A stretch of DNA of 64,000 bases from Cellulomonas denverensis. GTDB lineage: Bacteria; Actinomycetota; Actinomycetes; Actinomycetales; Cellulomonadaceae. This document shows, one piece after another, positions 30,538 through 44,012 of the stretch. Location: assembly GCF_012396125.1 (NCBI RefSeq), contig NZ_JAAXOX010000007.1, positions 1-64,000 on the forward strand. The letters run 5' to 3'. Within the stretch, counting starts at the first letter, position 1, and each line of letters opens with the position of its first letter. The translations under genes and the position numbers were made by a program. Below the pieces are notes generated by a model. The model was not told where the DNA came from. It worked only from the letters and a program-made list of their open reading frames with translations, and did not search any database.

Positions 30538-33414
30538 GTGTCCGCTGCCACGACCACCGCCGCCACGGAGCTGACCCACGCGCTGCGCACCGTGATGCGC
30601 GGAGCGGTCGACGACTCCACCCGCCGCCGCGCCGAGTACAGCACCGACGCCTCCAACTACCGGGTGGTGCCGCAGGTGGTGGCCTTCCCCCGGGACGTCG
30701 ACGACGCGCTCGCGGCCCTGGAGACCGCTCGCGGGCTCGGGGTCCCGGTGACCTCCCGCGGCGGCGGCACCTCGGTGGCCGGCAATGCGGTCGGCACCGG
30801 CCTGGTGCTCGACTGGTCCCGGCACGTGAACCGGGTGCACGCCATCGACCCGGAGGCCGGCACGGCCCGGATCGACCCGGGCGTGGTGATGGCCGCGCTG
30901 CAACGCCAGGCCGCCTCGCACGGACTGCGGTTCGGCCCCGACCCGTCCACCCAGGCCCGGGCGACCCTGGGCGGGATGATCGGCAACAACGCCTGCGGGC
31001 CGCGGGCGGTGGCCTACGGCCGGACCGCGGACAACGTGCTGGAGCTGGACGTGGTGGACGGCCGCGGCCGCCGGTTCACCGCCGGGAAGGGACTGGACCC
31101 GGTGCCCGGCCTGGACGCCCTGGTCGGCGGCGAGCTGGAACTGCTGCGCACCGAGCTCGGCCGGTTCGGCCGCCAGGTCTCCGGCTACTCGCTGGAACAC
31201 CTGCTGCCCGAGCGCGGCGCCGACCTGGCCAAGGCGCTGGTCGGCACCGAGGGCACCGTGGTGACGCTGCTCGGCGCCACCGTCCGCCTGGTGCCGATCG
31301 CCGCGTCCCCGGTGCTGGTGGTGCTCGGGTACCCGGACATGCCCAGCGCGGCCGACGCGGTGCCCGCGCTGCTGGCGCACGGGCCGCTGGCGATCGAGGG
31401 GATGGACGCCCGGCTGGTCGACGTGGTCCGCCGGGTGAAGGGCGCCACGGCCGTCCCGCCGCTGCCCGAGGGTGCCGGCTGGCTGATGGTCGAGGTCGGC
31501 GGCGCGGATCTGGACGAGGCGATGGCCCGGGCCGGTGCGCTGGCCGCCGACGCCGGGACCGCCGCGGTGGGCATCTTCCCGCCCGGGCCGCAGGCGGCGG
31601 CGATGTGGCGGATCCGGGAGGACGGCGCCGGGCTGGGCGGCCGCACCCCGTCGGGTGCCCAGGCGTGGCCCGGCTTCGAGGACTCGGCCGTTCCGCCGGA
31701 GAAGCTGGGCGGTTACCTGCGCGAGCTGGAGGCCCTGATGGCCCGGCACCGGGTGGACGGGCTGGCCTACGGGCACTTCGGCGACGGCTGCCTGCACCTG
31801 CGGCTGGACGTGCCGATGGAACGCGGCGGGCAGCCGCTGCGCGAGTTCATGACCGACGCCGCCCACCTGGTCGCCGCGCACGGCGGGTCGATGTCCGGCG
31901 AGCACGGGGACGGCCGCGCCCGCTCCGAGCTGCTGCCGGTGATGTACTCCGAGCGCGCGATCCGGGTGTTCGAGGCGTTCAAGGACCTGCTCGACCCGGA
32001 CGACCTGCTCAACCCCGGGGTGCTGGTCCGGCCCCGCCCCCTGGATGCCGACCTGCGCCGCCCGCACGCCCGCCCGCTGCCGGCCGCCTCCGGATTCTCC
32101 TTCGCCCACGACGCCGGGGACTTCACCACCGCGGTGCACCGCTGCGTCGGGGTGGGCAAGTGCCGGGCCGACTCCACCGCCACCGGCGGCTTCATGTGCC
32201 CGTCCTACCTGGCCACCCGGGACGAGAAGGACTCCACCCGCGGCCGGGCCCGGGTGCTGCAGGAGATGGCCAACGGTTCGCTGGTCTCCCGCGGCTGGTC
32301 CTCGCCGGAGGTGCACCAGGCGCTGGACCTGTGCCTGTCCTGCAAGGCGTGCTCCTCGGACTGCCCGGCCGGGGTGGACATGGCGCAGTACAAGGCCGAG
32401 GTGCTGCACCGTACCTACCGGCGCCGGCTGCGCCCGGTCAACCACTACGTCCTGGGCTGGTTGCCGCGCTGGTCCCGGCTGGTCACCGGCGTGCCCGGCC
32501 TGGCCCGGCTGGCGAACGCCGCCCTGGGTATCCGGCCGCTGGCCAAGGCGGTGCTGCGGGTCGGCGGGATGGACACCCGGCGGCAGATGGTCTCCTTCGC
32601 CCCGACCCCGTTCCGCGCCGCGGTCCGGCGTGGCCGGGTCGAGGTCAGCTCCGGACAGGGCACCTCCACCCGGCCCCCGGTGCTGCTCTGGACCGACTCG
32701 TTCAGCGACTCCCTGGCCCCGAGCGTCCCGGCCGCCGCGGTCCGGGTGCTCCGGGCGGCCGGCTACGAGGTGATCGTCCCGGACCACGACGCCTGCTGCG
32801 GCCTGACCTGGATCTCCACCGGCCAGCTGGACGGCGCCCGCGACCGGCTGCGGCATCTGCTGGAGGTGCTCGGCCCCTACGCGGTGAACGGCATCCCGAT
32901 CGTCGGCCTGGAGCCGTCCTGCACCGCGGTGCTCCGCTCGGACCTGCTCGACCTGCTGCCGGACGACCCACGCGCGGTGGCGGTCTCCCGGGCCACGCAC
33001 ACCCTGGCCGAACTGCTCACCGCCCCGGCGCCGGTCGGCCCGGGGGACCGGTGGCAGCTGCCGGACCTGTCCGCGGTCACCGCCGTGGTCCAGCCGCACT
33101 GCCACCACCACGCGGTGATGTCCTACACCGCCGACCGCGGCCTGCTCACCGAGGCCGGCGCCACCTTCTCCACCCTGGCGGGCTGCTGTGGCCTGGCCGG
33201 CAACTTCGGGATGGAGCGCGGCCACTACGAGGTGTCGGTGCAGGTCGCCGAGAACGCCCTGCTGCCCGCCCTGCGCGCGGCCGCCCCCGGCGACGTCCTG
33301 CTGGCGGACGGCTTCTCCTGCCGGACCCAGGCCGATCAGCTGGCCGGCGTGCGTGGCGTCCACCTGGCCGAACTGCTCGCCGAGCACCTACCCGGCGCAG
33401 GCGTGACACGCTAG
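30538..33414 (+). CDS. FAD-linked oxidase fused to Fe-S/CCG oxidoreductase
   Basis: 958 residues from GTG 30538. N-terminal FAD-binding type 4 domain (VTSRGGGTSVAGNAVGTGLV; TLGGMIGNNACGPRAVAYGR) and FAD-oxidase C domain (GLAYGHFGDGCLHLRLD; SGEHGDGRARSELLP). Then a ferredoxin-like part with CVGVGKC...CP and a [4Fe-4S] motif CLSCKACSSDCP at about 599-610, and two CCG-type halves (HDACCGLTW, AGCCGLAGNFGMERGHY). This is the GlcD/GlcF or quinone-linked D-lactate dehydrogenase architecture in one chain. The substrate, likely a 2-hydroxy acid, is not determined by sequence. An in-frame ORF extends to 30490, but the -10 position favours 30538. Confidence 0.85.
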   Translation: MSAATTTAATELTHALRTVMRGAVDDSTRRRAEYSTDASNYRVVPQVVAFPRDVDDALAALETARGLGVPVTSRGGGTSVAGNAVGTGLVLDWSRHVNRVHAIDPEAGTARIDPGVVMAALQRQAASHGLRFGPDPSTQARATLGGMIGNNACGPRAVAYGRTADNVLELDVVDGRGRRFTAGKGLDPVPGLDALVGGELELLRTELGRFGRQVSGYSLEHLLPERGADLAKALVGTEGTVVTLLGATVRLVPIAASPVLVVLGYPDMPSAADAVPALLAHGPLAIEGMDARLVDVVRRVKGATAVPPLPEGAGWLMVEVGGADLDEAMARAGALAADAGTAAVGIFPPGPQAAAMWRIREDGAGLGGRTPSGAQAWPGFEDSAVPPEKLGGYLRELEALMARHRVDGLAYGHFGDGCLHLRLDVPMERGGQPLREFMTDAAHLVAAHGGSMSGEHGDGRARSELLPVMYSERAIRVFEAFKDLLDPDDLLNPGVLVRPRPLDADLRRPHARPLPAASGFSFAHDAGDFTTAVHRCVGVGKCRADSTATGGFMCPSYLATRDEKDSTRGRARVLQEMANGSLVSRGWSSPEVHQALDLCLSCKACSSDCPAGVDMAQYKAEVLHRTYRRRLRPVNHYVLGWLPRWSRLVTGVPGLARLANAALGIRPLAKAVLRVGGMDTRRQMVSFAPTPFRAAVRRGRVEVSSGQGTSTRPPVLLWTDSFSDSLAPSVPAAAVRVLRAAGYEVIVPDHDACCGLTWISTGQLDGARDRLRHLLEVLGPYAVNGIPIVGLEPSCTAVLRSDLLDLLPDDPRAVAVSRATHTLAELLTAPAPVGPGDRWQLPDLSAVTAVVQPHCHHHAVMSYTADRGLLTEAGATFSTLAGCCGLAGNFGMERGHYEVSVQVAENALLPALRAAAPGDVLLADGFSCRTQADQLAGVRGVHLAELLAEHLPGAGVTR

Positions 33415-33419
33415 GGGAC
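33407..33419 (+). promoter_or_regulatory. -10 element of possibly leaderless GNAT gene
   Basis: CACGCT at 33407-33412, then 7 nt to ATG 33420. Identical hexamer and spacing occur before the genes at 48555 and 50192. The 7 nt are AGGGGAC, which could also act as a weak ribosome binding site. Confidence 0.35.
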
Positions 33420-33944
33420 ATGACCTTCGGCGGATCGGGCGACCTCACCGTCCGCCTGTTCCGCGACGACGATGCCGGCCCGCTCACCGCGATGCTGCAC
33501 CGGGCCTACGCCGACCTGGCCGCCGGCGGACTGAACTACACCGCGGCGACCCAGGACGAGGCGACCACCCGGCACCGCGCCCGTGGCGGCCGGTGCTGGG
33601 TGGTCGAGTGCGCCGGGGCGCCGGTGGCGACCCTGACCATCTCCGTCCCGCCGGGTCGGGGCATCCGCGCCCTGACCCCGATCGCCCGCGAACCCGGCCG
33701 CGCCTGGCTGAACCAGCTCGCGGTCGCCCCGGAGCACCGGGGCCGGGGGCTGGCCCGCGCACTGTGGGCCGAGGGCCTGGCCTGGGCTCGCGAGCAGGGC
33801 GTCACCGCGATCGGCGCCGACACCGCGATCAGCGCCGATCGCCTGGTCGGGATGTACGGCCGCTGGGGCTTCGAGCACGTCGACACCGTGCACTGGGCGG
33901 GCAAGACCTACGACTCCGCGGTGCTGCTGCGCCGGGCGATTTGA
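33420..33944 (+). CDS. GNAT family N-acetyltransferase
   Basis: 174 residues. GNAT acetyl-CoA-binding motif A in LNQLAVAPEHRGRGLARALW (V..xxRGxGxA) and the motif B region YGRWGFEHVDTVHWAGKTYD. Acetyl-acceptor unknown. Lies 5 nt after the FAD oxidase stop and may be co-transcribed with it or leaderless. Its stop codon overlaps the -35 of the rplJ promoter. Confidence 0.85.
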   Translation: MTFGGSGDLTVRLFRDDDAGPLTAMLHRAYADLAAGGLNYTAATQDEATTRHRARGGRCWVVECAGAPVATLTISVPPGRGIRALTPIAREPGRAWLNQLAVAPEHRGRGLARALWAEGLAWAREQGVTAIGADTAISADRLVGMYGRWGFEHVDTVHWAGKTYDSAVLLRRAI

Positions 33945-33970
33945 GTCCGGGCCCCCGATCTGCCTAGACT
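33941..33970 (+). promoter_or_regulatory. Promoter of rplJ-rplL
   Basis: TTGAGT at 33941-33946, an 18-nt spacer, TAGACT at 33965-33970. Close to the housekeeping sigma consensus and placed just before the L10 leader. Confidence 0.8.
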
Positions 33971-33977
33971 TCACGCG

Positions 33978-34120
33978 CCCAAGACCGCAGGTCGCTGGTC
34001 GCCGTTCACGGTGACCGCCCGAAGTCCCGCTCCGGCGGAGGCCCGCGCAGGTGAAGGATTCGATGGTCGCACGCCCCGGCGTGCGCGGTGCGAGCCCCGA
34101 CCTGCGTCGGGGCTCTTCTC
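33978..34120 (+). promoter_or_regulatory. Ribosomal protein L10 leader with attenuator hairpin
   Basis: The 5' leader contains the AGACCGCAGGT...GCGCAGGTGAAGGATTCGAT arrangement typical of bacterial L10 leaders, where excess L10(L7/L12)4 complex binds. It ends in a 9-bp hairpin GAGCCCCGA/TCGGGGCTC (34092-34100 / 34107-34115) followed by TTCTC, a plausible attenuator. The boundaries are approximate. Confidence 0.7.
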
Positions 34121-34171
34121 ATGTGCGGGATCGACGGTGACCCGCGGCACCACCATCGGAAGGATTGCCAC

Positions 34172-34699
34172 ATGGCGAGGCCGGACAAGGCAGCCGCCGT
34201 CGCAGAGCTCACGGAGCAGTTCCGTGACGCGAACGCGGCCGTGCTGACCGAGTACCGCGGGCTCTCCGTCGCCCAGCTCAAGCAGCTGCGGCGGTCGCTC
34301 GGCGGCAACGCAACCTACGCCGTGGTGAAGAACACGCTGACCGCGATCGCGGCCAAGGAAGCCGGTATCGAGGGTATCGCCGACGGTCTCAAGGGCCCGT
34401 CCGCCATCGCCTTCGTCTCCGGTGACCCGGTCGAGGCCGCCAAGGGTCTGCGTGACTTCGCCAAGGCGAACCCCGCGCTGGTCATCAAGGGCGGTGTCCT
34501 CGACGGACGCGCCCTGACCGCCGAGGAGATCACCAAGCTCGCGGACCTCGAGTCCCGTGAGGTCCTGCTGGCCAAGGCGGCCGGTGCCATGAAGGCCAAG
34601 ATGTTCCAGGCCGCGTACATGTTCACCGCCCCCGCCGCACAGGCCGTGCGCACCGTCGAGGCCCTCCGCGTCAAGCAGGAGTCCGAGACCGCAGCCTGA
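34172..34699 (+). CDS. rplJ: 50S ribosomal protein L10
   Basis: 175 residues, standard length, beginning [20 protein letters not shown] with the rRNA-binding core ([20 protein letters not shown]) and the C-terminal helix that holds L7/L12 dimers. It forms the base of the ribosomal stalk. ATG 34172 has GGAAGGATT upstream; an in-frame ORF from 34088 would run through the leader hairpin. Regulated through the L10 leader. 81 nt separate it from rplL. Confidence 0.95.
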   Translation: MARPDKAAAVAELTEQFRDANAAVLTEYRGLSVAQLKQLRRSLGGNATYAVVKNTLTAIAAKEAGIEGIADGLKGPSAIAFVSGDPVEAAKGLRDFAKANPALVIKGGVLDGRALTAEEITKLADLESREVLLAKAAGAMKAKMFQAAYMFTAPAAQAVRTVEALRVKQESETAA

Positions 34700-34780
34700 G
34701 CCACCGGGCTTCGGCGCATCACCACTACTCTCCCGCCGGTCGGCGTGACCGACGGGAACCGAACGGAAGGAACCGCCATC

Positions 34781-35170
34781 ATGGCGAAGCTCAGCACCGA
34801 GGAGCTCATCGAGCAGTTCAAGGGCCTGACCCTGATCGAGCTCTCCGACTTCGTGAAGGCCTTCGAGGAGGTCTTCGAGGTCACCGCTGCCGCGCCGGCC
34901 GCCGTGGCCGTCGCCGCCCCCGCCGGTGGTGCCGGTGAGGCCGCCGCCGAGGAGGAGAAGGACGAGTTCGACGTCATCCTCGAGTCGGCCGGCTCCGGCA
35001 AGATCGCCGTCATCAAGGAGGTGCGCGGTCTGACCTCCCTCGGTCTGAAGGAGGCCAAGGACCTCGTCGACGGTGCCCCCAAGCCGGTCCTGGAGGCCGT
35101 CAACAAGGAGACCGCGGAGAAGGCCAAGGCTGCCCTGGAGGGCGCCGGCGCCACCGTCACCCTCAAGTGA
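34781..35170 (+). CDS. rplL: 50S ribosomal protein L7/L12
   Basis: 129 residues: an N-terminal dimerisation helix ([20 protein letters not shown]), an Ala/Pro/Gly hinge, and a C-terminal factor-binding domain ([37 protein letters not shown]). It recruits EF-Tu and EF-G to the ribosome. AACGGAAGGAACC precedes the ATG. Ends at a strong terminator, so rpoB is not simply downstream in the same transcript. Confidence 0.96.
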   Translation: MAKLSTEELIEQFKGLTLIELSDFVKAFEEVFEVTAAAPAAVAVAAPAGGAGEAAAEEEKDEFDVILESAGSGKIAVIKEVRGLTSLGLKEAKDLVDGAPKPVLEAVNKETAEKAKAALEGAGATVTLK

Positions 35171-35209
35171 CCCGCGCCCGGGTCACCCGCTGACCCGGAG
35201 CTCTTCGTA

Positions 35210-35244
35210 CGAGGCCCGTCCCGCACTGCGCGGGGCGGGCCTCG
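35210..35244. terminator. Terminator after rplL (bidirectional)
   Basis: 15-bp stem with one mismatch (35210-35224 / 35230-35244, CGAGGCCCG...CGGGCCTCG), a 5-nt loop, then TCGTGTG. Lies between rplL and the convergent DUF2625 gene. Confidence 0.75.
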
Positions 35245-35256
35245 TCGTGTGCCCGG

Positions 35257-35904
35257 TCAGAGCTGGGCGCCGGCCTGCGCGTAGAACCCCAGCAGCTCGG
35301 TCAGCGGCACCGCACGCCGGGCCACGGCGGCGACGTCGCGGCCCTCGGCGGTGAACGGCGGCGGCCACAGCGACAGACCCTGGTCGAGCGACAGGGCCGC
35401 GACCTCCGCCTGCCAGCCCGGCCAGCGCAGCGACGCGAAGGGCTCGGCGAGTGCCCCGGTCAGCACCGCCTGGACGAAGGCGCCGTGACCGCCACCCAGT
35501 CCGCCCCAGGCCAGCGAGTCCGGGCCGAAGTAGCAGACCTCGCCCGGTGCCACCCCGAGCCCACCGCCGTCCACGGCGAAGGTCCCGCCCAGGGCGTCGT
35601 AGCCGACCACCACGGCACCCGGCAGGTCCACGCCGGCGGCGACCAGATCCGGCAGCCCTGCCGTCCCGCCGCCGAGCAGCCGGAACCAGCCGGAGTCGGC
35701 GACCAGCCCGCCGCAGTGCCACGCCAGTGCGCCGAGCGGCGACCGGGTGCTGACCCGCAACTCCGCGAGGGTGTGTGCCGCCCGCTCCGGGTCGGCGGGC
35801 AGCACGGTGACCGGGGTGGGGGACTGTGCCGCCCAGTCCTGGATCAGCGGCCAGGCGTCGTCGGGGTCGATCAGGTGCCGGATGCCGGCGGTGGGGTCGG
35901 CCAT
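35257..35904 (-). CDS. DUF2625 family protein
   Basis: 215 residues. Recognised as DUF2625 from the order of motifs LAWHCGGLVADSGWFRLLGG, GLPDL, GTFAVDGGGLG, VCYFGPDSLAWGGLGGGHGA and SLRWPGWQAEV. Function unknown; cytoplasmic by appearance, with no signal peptide or membrane segment. It sits in reverse orientation between rplL and rpoB, breaking the usual rplJL-rpoBC unit. On its strand TAGCCT (35916-35911) lies 6 nt before the ATG, so the mRNA may be leaderless. Confidence 0.8.
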   Translation of the reverse strand: MADPTAGIRHLIDPDDAWPLIQDWAAQSPTPVTVLPADPERAAHTLAELRVSTRSPLGALAWHCGGLVADSGWFRLLGGGTAGLPDLVAAGVDLPGAVVVGYDALGGTFAVDGGGLGVAPGEVCYFGPDSLAWGGLGGGHGAFVQAVLTGALAEPFASLRWPGWQAEVAALSLDQGLSLWPPPFTAEGRDVAAVARRAVPLTELLGFYAQAGAQL

Positions 35905-35990
35905 CCGGCGAGGCTAGCCGGACGGCTCGCCCGCGACCCGGATCCGGCGTGCCGGGGTGACAGCCCGCGTCGGTCGCGTCTATCCTCTTC

Positions 35991-36019
35991 TTGACCTCCG
36001 GACTGGCGTCGGCTACGCT
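35991..36019 (+). promoter_or_regulatory. Promoter of rpoB-rpoC
   Basis: TTGACC at 35991-35996, a 17-nt spacer, TACGCT at 36014-36019. One of the best housekeeping-type promoters in the window. Leader of about 140 nt before rpoB; it contains AGCGCTTTGCGCT just after the -10 but no other feature I can name. Confidence 0.8.
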
Positions 36020-36165
36020 AGCGCTTTGCGCTGGCCTGTGCCCGCGACACCAGATAACCCGGGACCACCGACATCGTCATGATCGATGCACGGGGTCATC
36101 GAGGCGGGGTGTCGGGGAACGCCGGGTCAGCCGCAGGGAACTCGATCTGCTGGGAAGGACCCCTC

Positions 36166-39100
36166 TTGGCTGCCTCGCGCACCCCTACTTCCATCTCCGA
36201 AGCCATCGCGAACCGTACGGCTTCCCGCCGTCTCTCCTTCGCCCGGATCGACGAGCCGCTGGAGGTCCCCAACCTCCTCGGCCTGCAGACCGAGAGCTTC
36301 GACTGGCTCCTCGGCAACGAGCGGTGGCAGGCGCGGGTCGCCGCCGCCCTCGAGGCCGGCCGCCAGGACGTCCCGGAGACCGCCGGTCTGGAGGAGATCT
36401 TCGAGGAGATCTCCCCGATCGAGGACTTCGGCGGGACCATGTCCCTCTCCTTCCGTGAGCACCGCTTCGAGCCGCCGAAGTACACGGCCGAGGAGTGCAA
36501 GGAGAAGGACTTCACCTACGCCGCGCCGCTGTTCGTCACCGCGGAGTTCGTGAACTACACCACCGGCGAGATCAAGTCGCAGACCGTCTTCATGGGTGAC
36601 TTCCCGCTCATGAGCGACCGCGGCACCTTCATCATCAACGGCACCGAGCGTGTCGTGGTGTCCCAGCTCGTGCGCTCCCCGGGCGTCTACTTCGAGCGGA
36701 CCCCGGACAAGACCTCCGACAAGGACATCTTCTCGGTCAAGGTCATCCCGAGCCGTGGCGCCTGGCTCGAGTTCGAGATCGACAAGCGCGACAACGTCGG
36801 CGTCCGCGTCGACCGCAAGCGCAAGCAGAACGCCACCGTGCTGCTCAAGGCCCTCGGCATGACCGAGTCGGAGATCCGCGAGGAGTTCGCGCAGTTCCCG
36901 GCCGTCATCGACACCCTGGAGAAGGACCACGTCCAGACCCAGGACGAGGCGCTGCTCGACCTGTACCGCAAGATCCGCCCGGGCGAGCCGCCCACGGTGG
37001 AGGCCGGTCGCGCGCTGATCGAGAACTTCTACTTCAACCCCAAGCGCTACGACCTGGCGAAGGTCGGCCGCTACAAGCTGAACAAGAAGCTCGGCATCGA
37101 CGTGCCGCTGGCGGACTCGGTGCTGTCCAAGGACGACATCGTCGCCGCGATCAAGTACATGGCCGCGCTGCACGCCGACGTGGCGACCCTGCCGGGCACC
37201 CGCAACGGTGAGCCGGTGGAGATCCGGGTCGAGACCGACGACATCGACCACTTCGGCAACCGCCGGATCCGCGCGGTGGGCGAGCTGATCCAGAACCAGG
37301 TCCGCACCGGCCTGTCCCGGATGGAGCGCGTGGTCCGCGAGCGGATGACCACCCAGGACGTCGAGGCGATCACGCCGCAGACCCTGATCAACATCCGCCC
37401 GGTCGTGGCCTCCATCAAGGAGTTCTTCGGCACCTCGCAGCTGTCGCAGTTCATGGACCAGAACAACCCGCTGGCCGGCCTGACGCACAAGCGGCGTCTG
37501 TCCGCGCTGGGCCCGGGTGGTCTGTCCCGTGACCGCGCCGGCATGGAGGTCCGTGACGTCCACCCGTCGCACTACGGCCGGATGTGCCCGATCGAGACCC
37601 CTGAGGGTCCGAACATCGGTCTGATCGGCTCGCTGGCGACCTTCGCCCGGATCAACCCGTTCGGCTTCGTCGAGACCCCGTACCGCAAGGTCGAGCACGG
37701 TCAGATCACCGACGAGGTGCACTACCTGACCGCCGACGACGAGGACCGCTTCGTCATCGCGCAGGCCAACGCCGTGATCGACGCGAACGGCAAGTTCGTC
37801 GACGAGACCGTGCTGGTCCGGGTCAAGGGTGGCGACACCGAGGACGTGCCGGCCGACATCGTCGACTACATCGACGTGTCCCCGCGCCAGATGGTGTCCG
37901 TCGGTACCGCGCTGATCCCGTTCCTGGAGCACGACGACGCCAACCGCGCGCTGATGGGCGCGAACATGCAGCGCCAGGCGGTGCCGCTGGTCCGTTCCGA
38001 GGCGCCGCTGGTCGGCACCGGCATGGAGTGGCGTGCCGCGGTCGACGCCGGTGACGTCATCGTCGCGACCAAGGCCGGTGTGGTCACCGAGGTGTCCGCC
38101 GACCTGATCACCGTCGCCAACGACGACGCGACCACCAGCACCTACCGGGTGGCGAAGTTCCGCCGCTCGAACCAGGGCACCTCCTACAACCAGCGCGTGC
38201 TGGTGGACCAGGGCGCCCGGGTCGAGGTCGGTTCGGTGCTGGCGGACGGTCCGGCGACCGACGAGGGCGAGCTCGCCCTGGGCCGCAACCTGCTGGTGGC
38301 GTTCATGTCCTGGGAGGGTCACAACTACGAGGACGCGATCATCCTGTCGCAGCGCCTCGTCCAGGACGACGTGCTGTCCTCGATCCACATCGAGGAGCAC
38401 GAGGTCGACGCCCGCGACACCAAGCTCGGCCCGGAGGAGATCACCCGGGACATCCCGAACGTCTCCGAGGACGTCCTGGCCGACCTGGACGAGCGCGGCA
38501 TCATCCGGATCGGTGCCGAGGTCTCGGCCGGTGACGTGCTGGTCGGCAAGGTGACCCCCAAGGGTGAGACCGAGCTGACCCCGGAGGAGCGCCTGCTGCG
38601 CGCCATCTTCGGTGAGAAGGCCCGTGAGGTCCGCGACACCTCGCTGAAGGTGCCGCACGGCGAGTCCGGCACCGTGATCGAGGTCCGTACCTTCAACCGT
38701 GAGGACGGCGACGAGCTGCCCGCCGGGGTGAACGAGCTGGTGCGCGTGTACATCGCCCAGCGCCGCAAGATCACCGACGGCGACAAGCTGGCCGGCCGTC
38801 ACGGCAACAAGGGCGTCATCTCCAAGATCCTGCCGGTCGAGGACATGCCATTCCTGCCGGACGGCACCCCGGTGGACATCATCCTGAACCCGATGGGTGT
38901 CCCCGGCCGGATGAACGTCGGCCAGGTGCTGGAGGTCCACCTCGGGTGGATCGCCAAGCAGGGCTGGGACGTGAAGCTGGCCGAGGGTGACCTGGAGTGG
39001 ATCGACCAGGTGCCGGAGATCGCGAAGGCGTCGACCCCGGGCAACCCGGTGGCGACCCCGGTGTTCGACGGTGTGCCGGAGGAGACCCTGACCGGTCTGC

Positions 39101-39672
39101 TCGGCTCCACGCTGCCGAACCGCGACGGCGAGCGGATGGTCGGCTCCAACGGCAAGGCCCGGCTGTTCGACGGCCGCTCCGGCGAGCCGTTCCCGGAGCC
39201 GGTGTCGGTGGGCTACATGTACATCCTGAAGCTGCACCACCTGGTCGACGACAAGATCCACGCCCGGTCCACCGGTCCGTACTCGATGATCACGCAGCAG
39301 CCGCTGGGTGGTAAGGCGCAGTTCGGTGGCCAGCGCTTCGGTGAGATGGAGGTGTGGGCCCTGGAGGCGTACGGCGCTGCGTACACCCTGCAGGAGCTGC
39401 TCACCATCAAGTCGGACGACATCCCCGGCCGCGTGAAGGTGTACGAGGCGATCGTCAAGGGCGAGAACATCCCGGACTCGGGGATCCCGGAGTCGTTCAA
39501 GGTGCTGCTCAAGGAGATGCAGTCCCTGTGCCTGAACGTCGAGGTGCTGTCCAGCGACGGCGTCTCGATCGACATGCGCGAGAACGACGACGAGGTGTAC
39601 CGGGCCGCGGAGGAGCTGGGCATCGACCTGTCCCGCCGCCCGAACGCCGCGAGCTCCGTCGACGAGATCTGA
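36166..39672 (+). CDS. rpoB: RNA polymerase beta subunit
   Basis: 1168 residues from TTG 36166 ([20 protein letters not shown]), chosen because GGGAAGGAC lies about 8 nt upstream and it gives the actinobacterial N terminus; the ORF from 36079 runs through the leader. The rifampicin region is wild type ([20 protein letters not shown], then RLSALGPGG). Further conserved blocks: [35 protein letters not shown] and the C-terminal clamp helix LDLSRRPN-type end. Drives transcription with RpoC. Own promoter at 35991. Confidence 0.96.
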   Translation: MAASRTPTSISEAIANRTASRRLSFARIDEPLEVPNLLGLQTESFDWLLGNERWQARVAAALEAGRQDVPETAGLEEIFEEISPIEDFGGTMSLSFREHRFEPPKYTAEECKEKDFTYAAPLFVTAEFVNYTTGEIKSQTVFMGDFPLMSDRGTFIINGTERVVVSQLVRSPGVYFERTPDKTSDKDIFSVKVIPSRGAWLEFEIDKRDNVGVRVDRKRKQNATVLLKALGMTESEIREEFAQFPAVIDTLEKDHVQTQDEALLDLYRKIRPGEPPTVEAGRALIENFYFNPKRYDLAKVGRYKLNKKLGIDVPLADSVLSKDDIVAAIKYMAALHADVATLPGTRNGEPVEIRVETDDIDHFGNRRIRAVGELIQNQVRTGLSRMERVVRERMTTQDVEAITPQTLINIRPVVASIKEFFGTSQLSQFMDQNNPLAGLTHKRRLSALGPGGLSRDRAGMEVRDVHPSHYGRMCPIETPEGPNIGLIGSLATFARINPFGFVETPYRKVEHGQITDEVHYLTADDEDRFVIAQANAVIDANGKFVDETVLVRVKGGDTEDVPADIVDYIDVSPRQMVSVGTALIPFLEHDDANRALMGANMQRQAVPLVRSEAPLVGTGMEWRAAVDAGDVIVATKAGVVTEVSADLITVANDDATTSTYRVAKFRRSNQGTSYNQRVLVDQGARVEVGSVLADGPATDEGELALGRNLLVAFMSWEGHNYEDAIILSQRLVQDDVLSSIHIEEHEVDARDTKLGPEEITRDIPNVSEDVLADLDERGIIRIGAEVSAGDVLVGKVTPKGETELTPEERLLRAIFGEKAREVRDTSLKVPHGESGTVIEVRTFNREDGDELPAGVNELVRVYIAQRRKITDGDKLAGRHGNKGVISKILPVEDMPFLPDGTPVDIILNPMGVPGRMNVGQVLEVHLGWIAKQGWDVKLAEGDLEWIDQVPEIAKASTPGNPVATPVFDGVPEETLTGLLGSTLPNRDGERMVGSNGKARLFDGRSGEPFPEPVSVGYMYILKLHHLVDDKIHARSTGPYSMITQQPLGGKAQFGGQRFGEMEVWALEAYGAAYTLQELLTIKSDDIPGRVKVYEAIVKGENIPDSGIPESFKVLLKEMQSLCLNVEVLSSDGVSIDMRENDDEVYRAAEELGIDLSRRPNAASSVDEI

Positions 39673-39680
39673 CGCCGAGC

Positions 39681-39718
39681 CCCGTCGGGCCGGACCCCAC
39701 CCGGGCCGGCCCGACGGG
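39681..39718 (+). repeat. Perfect hairpin in the rpoB-rpoC gap
   Basis: 13-bp perfect stem (39681-39693 / 39706-39718, CCCGTCGGGCCGG / CCGGCCCGACGGG) with a 12-nt loop, 9 nt after the rpoB stop. No T-run. Could modulate rpoC expression, act as an RNA processing site, or stabilise the message. Confidence 0.7.
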
Positions 39719-39790
39719 CGCCGACACACCGACTTTGAGATTCCTCCGGTCGGGGACACCCCCACCGGAACGCGAAGGAAGTAGGACCCC

Positions 39791-43657
<3,867 letters not shown>

Positions 43658-43685
43658 TCCCGGTGTCCTGACCGCCCCGCGGTGA

Positions 43686-43721
43686 CGAGGGGCCTCCACC
43701 CACTGGGGTGGGGGCCCCTCG
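43686..43721 (+). terminator. Terminator after rpoC
   Basis: 16-bp stem with one wobble-type mismatch (43686-43701 / 43706-43721) and a 4-nt loop, followed by TCCGTG. Ends the rpoBC transcript before the str promoter. Confidence 0.8.
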
Positions 43722-43750
43722 TCCGTGCCCGCGGTCACGCTCGGAACGCT

Positions 43751-43779
43751 TTGATTCTCAGGTCCCGCGCGGGTAACGT
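43751..43779 (+). promoter_or_regulatory. Promoter of the str operon (rpsL-rpsG-fusA-tuf)
   Basis: TTGATT at 43751-43756, a 17-nt spacer, TAACGT at 43774-43779. The 226-nt leader to rpsL is GC-rich, with open frames I do not regard as genes and no structure I can name. Together with the terminator this accounts for the 355-nt rpoC-rpsL gap. Confidence 0.75.
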
Positions 43780-44012
43780 AGGACACCGTGCCCGCGCCGT
43801 CGGGCTCTCGCGCGCGCTCGCGCAGCCGAGGTGGTTCCCGCAGGGGAGCGACCCCGGGTGTGGGGCCCCGGACGACACGCCCGGGCGCGGGGGCCGGAGC
43901 GGGACGCAAGACCTCCGGGGTAGCTGCACGACGGGCAGCGATCCGGGACGAGCCGGCCGTCCAGGGTGACGGGTGCCGGTCAGACCAGACTCATCAACAA
44001 GACGGAGACGTA

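Noticed and set aside
43682..43969. 95-codon frame in the rpsL leader
   Set aside because: Starts in the rpoC terminator, spans the str promoter, and has no family resemblance.
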